A stretch of DNA of 64,000 bases. Origin: Saccharum officinarum. Taxonomy: Eukaryota; Streptophyta; Magnoliopsida; Poales; Poaceae. The stretch lies in NCBI GenBank assembly GCA_020631735.1, contig CM036158.1:83959914-84023913 (forward strand), read 5' to 3'. A model generated the notes under the pieces. The model had not been told where the DNA came from. It was given only the letters and a program-made list of their open reading frames with translations, and made no database searches. Position numbers and translations under genes: made by a program. How positions within the stretch are numbered: position 1 is the first letter of the stretch; every line of letters begins with the position of its first letter. Below are positions 33,205 through 43,889 of this stretch, one piece after another.

Positions 33205-34082
33205 TCGATAAAAAAACACCAGCGAGCCTGTCGGTGAGGCCCGTTGAGCCCATCGACAAGCTCGCTGAGCCCATCCGCGCGTGCGGCGCCGCCGCCGCCG
33301 GATTCACACATGCGCCGCCGTTGCTTGACATGCTCAAGCCAGATTCGGTGCTCCTGAACGCGAGCCTACCATGCCGCCGCCGCCGGAGGGACGGATCGAG
33401 GGCGCCGCGCCGCCGGAGGGAGGAGAGAGAGGGAGAGGAGAGTGAGGGGCGCTGTGAGAGAGAGGGGAGGGGCTCTGTGAGGCTAGGGTTAACCTAAGTC
33501 CGAGTTATATATGAGCCTAGTAGAAGGGTAGAGTTGAGCTTTGCCAAGGCTCGGAGTTGGGCCAGTATTTTCGAAGACGGACCTTATAGTGTATCCGTAT
33601 CCAAAAATGGATTTACGGAAAATATAACATTTTTGGAGGCAGTTAGCTTAAAACGACCATCTTTGTAAATCTATTTTTGGAGGCCCGTATTTCCTAACCG
33701 CCTCCGTTAATCACCGGGTATTTTACGAGGCCGTTGTTTTGTGTTGGGCAGTGCCTCATAAAATCATTTTTGTAGTAGTGTCGACTTCTCCGTTTAAGGG
33801 AGGCGGGCGAAAGAACAGAATGGCAGAGGAGAAAGCGGGTGCACGCGGGGCGTGGGTTAAACACCCCACTGATTAGCGGTCCACGCTGGGTCGGCGTGCC
33901 CGATCCACGATGGACGCCACACATACAGCCATGTCACCTAACGGGTCAGGTTTAGACCTGTTTGGATGCCTGGTGAGACCCAAACAAACTCTAGGGACCC
34001 AGAAATTGAAAATTGGGACTTTGGGGACCTAACTGACACTTGAAGACAAGTTCATGTACCTGGGGCGAATTTCACTCTTAAA

Positions 34083-35159
34083 AGAACGTTAGGATGAGCC
34101 CCATCTCTATAGGCACTCCCAAGAAAATGAACCGATAAATCCCAAGAATAATGTCATTTCATTGTATTTCACTGCATGCACAATTTTAATGGCTCCTTGA
34201 GGTCATTGTCATGTATACTAGATGATTTTTGGTTGTTTAGACCACTAAACTCATTGCCACAAAGAACATTCCTAACCTTGTTTTGCCTCTGAGAAACTCT
34301 AATCTTACACATAACCTCCAGTTCAGTGGCGGCTCTAACATGCATGGGGCGAGGATGGGGGTTCGTGCCCCTACCCTTGCGCTCCATGTTAAAGCAAATA
34401 TAATAAAACGGTGTAAACATGTTTTATGCTGAGGTGGAGAGAGCAGGAAAAAGAAGAGAAGCAGAACAGATGTATGAGCTCTCAGAAATTTTACAAGAGA
34501 AAGGAGTTAGCCATGTTTTAGCCATGTGTTGATTATTATGAAGTATATGTGCTCTAGTAACCAACTAGTACTATATATGTGTCTGATAAATAGACCGTAA
34601 ATGTACATACAATGAACAGTGAGCTCTATTATTAGCCATACCGTTGCTGCTCCTGTCCTGTTATGTTGTATTGAATAAATGGCGTCAACCTATACAACAT
34701 ATATATTCTCAATCTAACACATCAGCAACGGTTAGACTAGTAACACGTACTATCTATCTGCCACGTCACCGAGAGAGCAATTAGATTGAAATCAAAGAGT
34801 AAACTGAACTCAAACTCGACAAGAACCTCGCATCATTCGTGACCTTGAAACCGAAGCTCCCGAATTGACACGTTCTAGAAACTCTTAAAAAAATGATCAC
34901 ATGTAAAGAACATACGCATGCTAATGATAGTCTGATAGTCATCTGCAGGTGAGCGACAGGTTACCCTCGTGATGGGAGAGATACGGGGTAGGTTCGCCAT
35001 CTTTTTCCATGAAGAGCTCAAATGTCACACGACGACCCGTCACCTCTTCTTTTTCCCGATTTGTTTAATTTTCTGTGTTAATTAGCAGATAAACACGCTG
35101 GCAGGTACAACCACAGGGTTATAAGATATGATTTAGACCCTTATAGTATCTGTCATTTT
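34083..35159. other. AT-rich intergenic region
   Basis: No coding frame above background and no element border recognised. Confidence 0.3.
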
Positions 35160-35345
35160 CAGCTAAACATTCTAGATCAATGGCCCTTGATATGAGAACA
35201 ACCATAGGAGCCAAAAAAAATTGTATACTAGGGCTCTTGATTTTGTTGAAAGAAAATCCTTGTGATCTATTATGGATCATTCATGCTCTCCGACTTGAGC
35301 ACATATTCTGCATCAGGTATATTCATGTTGAGAAATGGGAATTTT
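35160..35345. repeat. Detached left part of segmental duplication copy A
   Basis: Matches 51062-51255 closely (CTAAACATTCTAGATCAATG, GCCCTTGATATGAGAACAA, CATTCATGCTCTCCGAC). It is separated from the rest of copy A (45413-47780) by about 10 kb that includes the MULE. Confidence 0.85.
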
Positions 35346-35607
35346 ATAAGAGAAATTTTACAATGGTTGAAAAAATATGGGTCATTCATCGGGCGAAGTA
35401 CTTGGAGGTACAAATAAGTGAGGATAGTACTAAATTAGGTAGGGCCGATACTAAAATATGTGGGACAAGATCTATTTTTCATCTTATATTTTATTTTTAA
35501 ATAAGGGTAAATAAGTCATTTTCGTACTGTCATTCAAGGGCAAAAATAGAATTTGCTCATCAATCTCCGGCATGTCATTGGGCCACGTCTCTTCCAATTC
35601 TCAGATG

Positions 35608-35855
35608 GGGGCTTTTTTGTTTTTAGCTCTTTTTTGAAAGATTCTCTCAAATATGCCCCTTGCGGAAAGATTTCAAAAAATAGACCCTTATCTTGGCGCC
35701 ATAGTCGTCGGCGCCAAGATATAACGGCATGGCGCCATGGTCACTGACGCCAAGACCCTGCCGTCGTGGCGCTGACGTGGCAGGGAGCTTAGCGCCATCG
35801 TCATTGGCGCCATGCCTTGGCGCCATAGATCTTGGCGCCAAGAGCCCACGTTTTA
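35608..35855 (+). repeat. Left terminal inverted repeat of the MULE
   Basis: Near-perfect inverse of 43890-44136. It holds six perfect GGCGCC palindromes plus near-copies, mostly as TTGGCGCCAT/A, at irregular spacing. Confidence 0.92.
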
Positions 35856-36129
35856 GCCAGCCCCCTCTTCCTCCCCGAGTCATTCTCGTTTTCTTTCTCC
35901 TTCTCTTCGGGTTTTTCTTTGTACACTTCGGCCAACCTCTTCAATCGACCTATTGGACCGTGAAAAGTTGGATTTTATCCGTCGATCTTCGAGAGCTAGG
36001 TATCCTCTCACCCTTCCTTATTTATTTCGAATCAATTTGGTAAAATGAAGTCATATTCTTAACCTATGAACTTAACATGTTATTTGTTCATGTACTTTTT
36101 AAAATTCGTATGTATTGTACAACCATAGG

Positions 36130-36836
36130 ATGCCTAGGCGTGGAAAAGCTAGAAAACAAAGGTATACGTAGATCTTTTTCATCATATATTAAACCCTTAG
36201 TTTTAAGGTTTATTGTTATTTGTTTTGTTATATTAGAACAGAATTTGTTGAATTGTAGCTATGGACGGATGACCGAAAGTCCGTACGTCCCAAAGCCGCT
36301 CTCTAGCGGTGTGCCAATACCCATGTGCTTCTGTGGCGATCCTTGTAAGGTAGATATTTCTGAAGATGAGGCAACATATAAGCAAAGATATTGGATGTGT
36401 TCTAATTTTGCATGGGAGCCTACAGAGCGTCAGCGCCGCAGTACATTTATTGTGAGAAATTGCTTTTGTTTATTAATTAATTTATGTCTTATGAAGTTTT
36501 GCATATTAATTGGATTTGAAACAATTGCATTTGCTGCAGACCCCTCCACCGCTATGTGATTTTGAGCAGTGGATCGACATTGAGATCAAGGAGGCTGACA
36601 TACGGCTTCTACAAGACCTGAAGGAGTGAGATGCGGAGCGCCTGGAGATATTAGAGAAGAGACGCCGAGAGGAGACAACAGCAAAGGAGCACAAGGAAGA
36701 GGGGGAAAGGAGGCGTGTTGCTACGTGTAGGGAGGAGAGGGAGAAGAAGCTTGAGCGCGTGCGCCGAGCGAAGACAACGATGGAGGAGAATCCCGATACC
36801 TAAAAAAAGAAAAAGGGGCCTCGTTGTACTCAGTAG
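36130..36836 (+). pseudogene. MULE cargo: GRF-type zinc-finger plus coiled-coil protein, with stop codons
   Basis: Three exons with good GT-AG junctions: 36130-36161, 36259-36451, 36540-36836. The product starts MPRRGKARKQ. Next comes a GRF-type half-finger (PMCFCGDPCKVDISEDEATY, then RYWMCSNFAW). The last exon reads CDFEQWIDIEIKEADIRLL and a long charged helix rich in E, K and R, likely a coiled coil. The frame is interrupted by TGA after LLQDLKE (about 36627) and by TAA after NPDT (36801-36803), without loss of frame. Family role unknown; genes of this kind travel in grass MULEs (from memory). A read-through product would be about 173 residues. Confidence 0.75.
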
Positions 36837-37234
36837 TATGCTAGTTGTATAGTTTAATTATAAACAATGTGGTCGATGTAGTATGCAATGTGTTTAATCT
36901 AATGTACTTTAGGTAAATTATGTACCTAGGGCATGTTCTGTGTTATTTATTTCGTCGTCATGTACTTCATATGCACTTTAAGTTTTTGGACCTTACATAG
37001 TATTGTCATATATCAGGTTTAATGTTACTGAGTTACTGAAACTAGTTCTCGAGGTGCACATAAAATATAAGGAAGTACTGAATTTCACAATTCAACACGC
37101 ATAACATAGGACATGGCATGTCAGAACTTGTACCAAACTAGGGCACATATGTCCTGGACTAAAACATGCCTTAGGTAATTAGAGCGAACAACAAACACAT
37201 TATATGGCATGTGTACACGATAGATTTGTTCTAT

Positions 37235-37793
37235 CTAGTAGTGCGGCCACATAGCAAACTGTATAGCCCCTTCTCCATAGTACCCTCCCATTGTTGATGG
37301 TGGAGGTGGCGGGGGTGGTGGCGGAGGCCCGTTGTTCTTGTGGTTAGGGCAGGTGCAATATGGATCATGGCATGGTCCGTCCTGTAAAACGACACCACTA
37401 CTGGTATCGTCTGCTTCGTCGTCCTTGTAACCGTTGCTAACTTCCCTTTCTAGTTCAAAGATACGGTCTTGCAAGTAGTAGATGTATTGTGCGTGCGGAT
37501 AGATTAGTCTAGGATCGACCCACCTAGTGAAGCCACAGTTTTCTTTGGACTCTGAACACTGCATTTCAACGATTTTAGTGAACATGCAGTTAGTTTCGCA
37601 TATGAGATGCAAAATAAAGGAGAAAAAATTTGAGTAATAAATTTTAAAACCAATTACCTCTGCTCGCGGACATTTGAAGAATCGGCGACCTCCATCCAAA
37701 CCCTCCACGAACATCTGCACTAAGCAATCCTCACCATGCCTATATTTTAGCCAATCTTCTTTCTGGTTATTATATCCTCGGAGTGGACACTCT
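37235..37793 (-). CDS. MULE cargo: GRF-type zinc-finger protein
   Basis: Two exons, 3' borders 37793(approx.)-37658 and 37558-37235 with a 99-bp GT-AG intron. The product has CLVQMFVEGLDGGRRFFKCP, then CSESKENCGFTRWVDP, which together match the GRF zinc finger (C...GRRFYxC...CGFxxW). A short coiled-coil (YYLQDRIFELEREV), a CHDPYCTCP cluster and a run of ten prolines follow, ending FAMWPHY. The 5' end is unclear: a MITGR start at 37912 is separated from the domain by a tandem duplication of about 135 bp (GAGAGATTTCACCAAAGAGT repeats), and the remnant of the same start recurs near 37780 as ATAATAACCAGA. GRF fingers bind single-stranded nucleic acid in other proteins; the role here is unknown. 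This is the one cargo frame in which I found no internal stop. Confidence 0.65.
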
Positions 37794-37912
37794 TTGGTGA
37801 AATCTCTCTTGATCTCGATAGGAAAATAAAATGGTCCAATCTCTCTTGGTGAAATCTCTCTTGGACACTCTTTGGTGAAATCTCTCTTGGTGGACACTCT
37901 TCCGGTTATCAT

Positions 37913-40296
37913 ATCCTAGCTGAGACAGTCCAATCTCCTCGTGCCCCTGGTCCTCGTCCTCGTGGTCGTCTTCGTCGTCCTCGTCGTCGTCCTCGGTGCA
38001 AATGTCTCGCGACCCTGTAGGTGGGTGGCTAAACGAACCTACACCACCTCTGGGTGCAGAAGGCACGTGCACGTCCTGTGTTGTGATTGTCCTGCAACCA
38101 TAGCGCGCAGCGGTACGGCGTAGCCGACGAGCCAGTCTCTGGTGCACAAAATCATGTCAACTGAATGTATTGAATGTGTTAGTAATCTAATATTTGCATA
38201 TTTATAGATACTTACGTCAAGGAAGCTACGTGTGTCATCGTCCCTCACCCTCGGATGAAAGCGTTCTATTTCTTGGACCGACATCCTGAGGGAGTTGCTC
38301 TACAATAAAGTTTTAAGTTGTAATTCATTGTTACGCAAATCGATATGTAAAAGTAGAGCAAATGACATACCACTCTGTCCAAGATCGGTCCTGCTCCCAC
38401 CTAGCGACCTACACGAGTAGAGTGGTCGTACGCCGTGTCCTCATCCTCGGACGACTCAATGTCAGCGTAGTCATCGTGTGTCCACTGTAGCTTAAGCCTC
38501 GGACGAGTCGCTTGGTGGTACCAAGCTTAGTACCGCCTGCAGTCTCTGTTCGTGTGCGGCTCATCGTTGTCATCCATGTTCTCGTCGAACATCTCTCACT
38601 CTTCGATGTAGTCTCGGTGGTGATGGACCCAATCAAAGATTTTCCTGTTTTTCTTACGATCTAGCCTGCAAAACACGTACACAAGTTAGTCAACATCATG
38701 TGACTATAACATGCATGTATGCCAAAGTTAAAAATTTTGGCAGAGTTTCCTTTGTTTGTTGAAGCAAACCACACCTATATGCATTCCATAGACATACAAA
38801 CATTCCAACAATTATTTCATTCATCTTATTCGACATATATCATATGGTAATAATATAAGTGCAACTTCAGAAAAAAGGTCCAATTACAAAGAATAGAACA
38901 CTTACTTGTGCAAGTCAACACCGGTCGACACTGGAGATGGTGGACAACGCTGTCTTGCTCCAAACTGGCATGCAACTCGATGTGGAAGGTGGTACTCGAC
39001 AGCATAGAAGCAGATAAGAGGGCACCTTACCCTGTAGAGCTCGCTGTCGCTGTCACACACGTTGCTCACCACAAAAGGAAGTGTGGCCTCGTCCGCGTAT
39101 GGCTCCTAAGTCACCTGCAACGTGTCCAAACAAGAAGTTAGATAGCTTAATAAATAATTTCTTTTAAACCAACATGTATAATAATTTGTACTTACACTAG
39201 AGGCCATTAGCCTGTCTAGCTCGTCCGTGTACTCTTTGTACGCCCGCTCCATCCTCGCGTGAGGAACTGTCACCTGGTCCTACAGGTACGCTCACGTCGG
39301 CTGTAGACGTGCGTTCTGCACTGGGAACCAGTCGTGAGGAGCCAGCACCACGGGACGAGCAACTGGAAGCCGCGACCACATCTACAGCTGGAGTAGGTAC
39401 ACACACCCACCAAGTGAGGCTGACTGTGAAGACCGCCGACACACCTTGCAAAACTGACGGTAAAGGAAAGCCAACACTGCAGAGCCCCAGTTGTAGTGAC
39501 CCGCCTGGTCCCAGTCTATGAGGCAGTGGATCCACATCCACGACGCAGTGTCCCCCGTTCCGTTGGGGAAGAGAACAGAACCAAACAAGTATAGGATTCA
39601 CGCCCTACAGTAATACTGAACTGTCTGCTCGTCTGCCCCTAGAGGACATTGTGCGAACTCAGCCCAAAGCCAGGAGAGAAGAACACCAGAAGTGCGCTCT
39701 CCTTGCTCACCCACCTCACGTCCAAGGAAGGCCTCCACCCGAGCTCTCCAACCCTCTGACCTACACTGCCCTGTCACTGCCCTCCCACTAATCCTCAGAC
39801 CTAGCATCTTCTAACAGTCCTATAGCATGACTGTCATCTCCCCAAACGCCATGTGAAAGCTGTGAGTCTCAGGTCACTACCTATAATTTTAGCAAAACAA
39901 TAACGCTCCTCAGAAACATAACTGCGTGAACAAATGATTATTAATACAACCTATGTGTTCATAAAATACTTATCTACCAACGAAGTCAAGCCCGCTGAGT
40001 TGAACAAAGGCAGGCCACGACGAACCTGGAAAGATATGACGTCTAGGCCAGCTCTCGATAGGTAAGGTGTGTACCTGTCGTCGTACTGCATTTCCAAGAA
40101 CCCTCCATGTACTCTAGAATGAAGGAGTGGAAGGTCCTACATTTAAACAAAATACAAATGTTACTTGACACACACATATGTACTTATAATTCGAAGTATG
40201 TGATATGAGAGTGTAAAATCTTACCTGCCCCGACGCTATGAGACGTCCTCGGTGGGTCTCGTCGTACACCGAGTCCTGAAGGTGGAATTGCGCCAT
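37913..40296 (-). pseudogene. MULE cargo: plant mobile domain (PMD) protein with many in-frame stops
   Basis: Starts MAQFHLQDSVYDETHRGRLI (40296). Exon 2 contains MQYDDRYTPYLSRAGLD, the N-terminal PMD signature, and exon 3 (about 39880-39196) reads PETHSFHMAFGEMTV, then GLRISGRAVTG, WMWIHCLIDWDQAGHYNWGS and RMERAYKEYTDELDRLMASS, typical of the PMD fold. Further exons give EPYADEATLPFVVSN, ERFHPRVRDDDTRSFLD and an acidic tail rich in D/E. At least eleven stop codons (for example at 39820-39822 and 39811-39813) interrupt exons that otherwise stay in one frame. PMD proteins occur both in transposons and as host genes of the MAIL1/MAIN group needed for silencing; the function in MULEs is not known. 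Confidence 0.8.
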
Positions 40297-40382
40297 CCTA
40301 CAAAAAGAATATAGTCAGTAAGTTATAAAATAAATATGCATTTAAACATAAAGAAAGAATTGTACACTCAATACGATAGGTA

Positions 40383-43156
40383 TTAAATAATAGAACCAAC
40401 TACAAGTCGCACCTCACTAATTTGCCAATGGCAAGTGCGGGAATTGTGGCCAAGTCTACCGCACTTACCACACTCGTACTGCTCTGGATCATTAAGAAAT
40501 GGCGTCGCTCTCCCACATCACGTTCTACCGGGTATCTGATCCATAACCATCCTGTGCCTCGTCCTCTTTCTAGAGCCCCGCTTGTCCCAACGGTAAGCTG
40601 GATCTGCAACGTACGTTGGACCGTCGTATGGAGGCCACTCTCTAGGGTCCCGGAAAGGCACGAAGCGGGGCCTCCATGTTTGGACAAGCGTGTCGACACT
40701 GAATTCGCGAGGTATCCTAGCCTCAATATCATAGTTGCGATGCCTAGCAGGTGCTACAAGGTGAGAACATACAAAGTGATACTGCCTTGGTTTCCCACAA
40801 GTGCATGAGAAATCTTGGAGGACTACCACATGAATCCTCGACTCTCGGACCTCACCATCAGATGTAGTACCACCGGTATGCTTCACCTCATATCTTCCTG
40901 TGGCATGGTCAAAACATGTGACCTCATGTGTGCCAGCCCTTTCCTTCGCCTTGTCTAGATGTGCCTGTGGTGTTGGAGCCCAAATCTTACCTTCACTCTG
41001 CAACTACAATGCATGGGCGTGTCAATCGTTGAACCAGGCAACAAGCTTGTAGAATGTGAATTGAACGATAGCGTTCACGGGCATACCATGAATCCTCAGC
41101 AGGAGCTTATTAAAAGACTCGGCCATGTTACTGCACTGAAACTCGTACCTTCAACCACCTACGTCGTGAGCTCTTGTCCATTTGTCCACATCTCTCATCA
41201 AACCTGTCAGCCATTGTCTACCTTCTGCATTAGATGCGGTTCTAACCTCCTCTAACTTCCTCCGAAAATATCTATCCTCAAGCTGTCGAGCAGCCTCCTG
41301 AAAAAGATTAAAATTATCCTTCACACCATCCTTTCGGAGTAGATTCTCAGCAAGGTGCCGAGTACACCAACGATGGTGCAAAGGTGCATACCCCTCTATC
41401 TCCTCTCGCACAACATTAAGTATGCCCTGGTGCCTATCAGATATGACGCCCACCTCCCTGCCAGGCCCAACCACATATATCTGGACTAGCCTCAAGAACC
41501 ATCCCCAGCTATCATTATTCTCCCTCTCAAACAAAGCAAATGCCAAAGGAACAAGCTTGTTGTTTGCGTCACACAATATGGCTATGAGAAGTGTGCCACG
41601 GTACTTGCCAATCAAGAATGTACCATCAATGGAGAAGACTGGACGGCAGTGCCTAAAGGCCTCGACACACTGAGGGAAGCACCAGAAAGCACAGAAGAAT
41701 ATTTGTCTCCCATCCTTCCATGCGTCTCGTCTAGGGATGTACTCATAATGCATGTCTAGATTCACTGCTTTGATTGCATTGAGAAGTATTACAAGCTGCT
41801 CGTAGCCATCCTCCCAGTCCCCATATATCATCTTCCACGCTCGCTGCTTAGCCCTCCAGGCTTTGCCATAAGTTATATCATATCCTCCATACACCTCATT
41901 AACTATTTTGATAATTGTCCTGACCTTCATGTTCGGCTCTCCCTGTAATACTTTCATCAACCGCTTGGCAATGAGGGTAGATGTCAACTGCCGATGCTTC
42001 GTGCTGAGGTCATGTGAAGAACAAGTATGTGGCCCGACAACTCTTGTGATCTTCCACTTTCCGGAGACCTTTTGCTTCCTTGCACAAACCCTCCATGGAC
42101 AACGTTCCTTGTCACACACAACCGTGTAACGTCGCTCCACATGGGAATGTAGGACCTTGTATGGTCTCTTGCGTATCACTGCAAATGCCTGCAACCACCT
42201 CTTCAATGCAGGAAGGTCATTGAAAACCCTCCCCTTCTCTATCTTCATACTAGGACCAGCCTCTGGAGCTTCCTGCAGCTCATCTTCACGTCCTTCGGCA
42301 CACGCCTGATCTGGAGTAAGATCACTGAACTCATGAACCATAGGATCACGGCGGCCGAGAAAAATACGCCTCAGCATCTCAACGTCACTCTCCGTGAGCT
42401 CTCCAATGGGATGATCATCGTCAGAATCAACAGCCCTTGCGATCTCATATGGCTCTGAATCATTCATAATTTCAACACTATTGGAGGCACGGATTCCATC
42501 TCCAATCTGGACTTGAGCATCAGCAGGAGGAGCACCCTCATTATCGGGAACGTCTCCTGCAACATAGCCACAAATAAGAGGAGATGATAAGAAGAGTGGA
42601 TAAAAAGAAGAGACTTAAGTTACAAAGATAAAACAATACCTAATTGACACTTACTCAAATGATTTTGTGTCAAAGGGATCTCCTGAGGAGGATGTGTCAC
42701 ATCATTGGGGGCAGATTGCGCATCGGGAACAGTAGGCGGAACCTCCGCATCCACATCACGTTCCGGGACGGGAGGTTCAAAGTATGCCTGCTCACCCATT
42801 GGCGGGGACAACCCAAGAGGGATGGGATCAATGAGCACTCGATGCACAACCACGTCTAAACTTTGGAACTGGCTTTTCATAGCCGATCTCACATAGTTGT
42901 CTTACTGATCTACACACTCTATTGGGATCATCTTCCTTAGCATGTTGGGAGAAAAACCTAGGTGAAGTACACCCTCAACTATGATGCCATCATCTCCATG
43001 GCAATGTACCTCCTCACGAGCCCTTGCAGTCAACTCACTAAATGATGGCTTCTCATTGAATAGCACAGGCACACTTTGCATGTCAACAAACTCAACATAT
43101 CCATAGCGATCTCGTTCCACAGTTCCTCCATGATATATGCTCACTAGGTTGTCCAT
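40383..43156 (-). pseudogene. mudrA: MURA-type Mutator transposase with in-frame stops
   Basis: Start at 43156 (MDNLVSIYHGG), a 98-bp intron at 42654-42557, then a long exon to TAA at 40383-40385. A MuDR N-terminal zinc-binding-like region (RYTVVCDKERCPWRVCARK) precedes the catalytic MULE domain: FSIDGTFL and VISDRHQGI carry the two catalytic aspartates and an HRWCTRHL C/H motif follows. Next are a SWIM zinc finger (CTCGKPRQYHFVCSHL) and a CCHC knuckle (CGKCGRLGHNSRTC). Five stops break one otherwise continuous frame: TAA near 42902, TGA 41151-41153, TGA 41022-41024, TAG 41004-41006 and TGA 40518-40520. Family members cut and rejoin element ends; this copy cannot make a full protein. A non-coding first exon (43482 upward) probably lies in the GC-rich region. 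Confidence 0.92.
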
Positions 43157-43159
43157 CTA

Positions 43160-43481
43160 GTTCAAAAACATAACGAAGCACAATTGCATTACTCCAATAT
43201 ACATAAAAAGTAAATACTAAGTACTACTAAGTATTCATAACTAATAACTACTACTAACTGCACAGTACTACTAACTATGTCAAGTAACTATCTATGTAAC
43301 TAACTATATAACTATTTAACTAACTAAATAACTAAGTACCTATATAAAGTATCCATCAATCTACATATCTATCTAAACATCTTTCTTCAAATCTTAATCT
43401 ATAATACACTAACTAACTAGCTACCTAACTAACTAACTAACTAACTAACTATTGTTAAGTAAGAACAACAAAGTATTTTAC
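43160..43481 (-). repeat. ACTA/TAGT-rich intron of the transposase gene
   Basis: Low-complexity ACTA, AACT and CTATCTA repeats (43190-43450). A donor (CAAG/GTAAAA at 43481) and an acceptor (ACTAG just before the ATG at 43156) make it a likely 5' UTR intron. Confidence 0.6.
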
Positions 43482-43482
43482 C

Positions 43483-43880
43483 TTGTAGGAGAAGCGGAGA
43501 TGCCGGCGCTTGGCAATGGAGGGACGGGCAGCAGCGCGCGGCCTCACCGACGGCGGAGGGCGGCCGGTCGGCGGTGGCCGGCCGGGCGTGCGGGCAGGCG
43601 CGGCGGCTGGCCGGGCGGCCGAGGCGGCACCGGGCGGGCGGGCCGACGGCGGGCCGGCGGCGGCGCGCGGCTGGCCGGACGGGGGCGCGCGGGCGGGCCA
43701 GCGGCGGTGCGCGGTCGGCCGGGCGGGGGCGCGCGGGGCGCGCGGGCGGGCTGGCGGCGGCGCACGGCCAGCCGGGCGGGGGCACGCGACCGGGGCGGCG
43801 GCGCGCGGGCGGGCGGACACGGCGTGCGGGCAACGGAGATGGAAGAAAGAAAGAGAAGAAGGAAGAGAGGAAGAAGAAAG
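43483..43880 (-). other. Extremely GC-rich leader of the transposase gene
   Basis: Almost only G and C (CGGGCGGGC, GGCGGCG variants), so it is open in most frames on both strands with proline/arginine/alanine-rich conceptual products. It flanks a CT-rich stretch next to the terminal repeat, as a 5' UTR would. I treat it as non-coding leader. Confidence 0.5.
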
Positions 43881-43889
43881 AACGATACG

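Larger units (their letters stand above)
30384..33780. mobile_element. Non-autonomous CACTA element
   Basis: Starts CACTACTACACAAATC and ends TTTTTGTAGTAGTG, the inverse CACTACTACAAAAA end of the En/Spm-CACTA superfamily, with a TCG target duplication at 30381-30383 and 33781-33783. Subterminal GGCGG/CCGCCTC-type repeats lie at both ends. Minus its Helitron cargo it is about 700 bp and has no transposase. Confidence 0.9.
30106..34082. mobile_element. Long-inverted-repeat foldback element, host of a CACTA
   Basis: Left arm 30106-30383 and right arm 33784-34082 are imperfect inverted repeats of nearly 300 bp. Both carry AGTGAAATTC at the outside, CTTCAAGTGTCAG, TAGAGTTTGTTTGG and ATGTTCTTTCGCCTGCCTCC or its variants. 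Without the CACTA insertion in its centre the element is about 580 bp and almost wholly palindromic. No clean target duplication was found, so the outer borders are approximate and the class (MULE-like foldback) is tentative. Confidence 0.75.

Noticed and set aside
35180..35500. Plus-strand ORF of 106 codons
   Set aside because: It lies in the segmental duplication and the matching copy near 51100 does not keep the frame.
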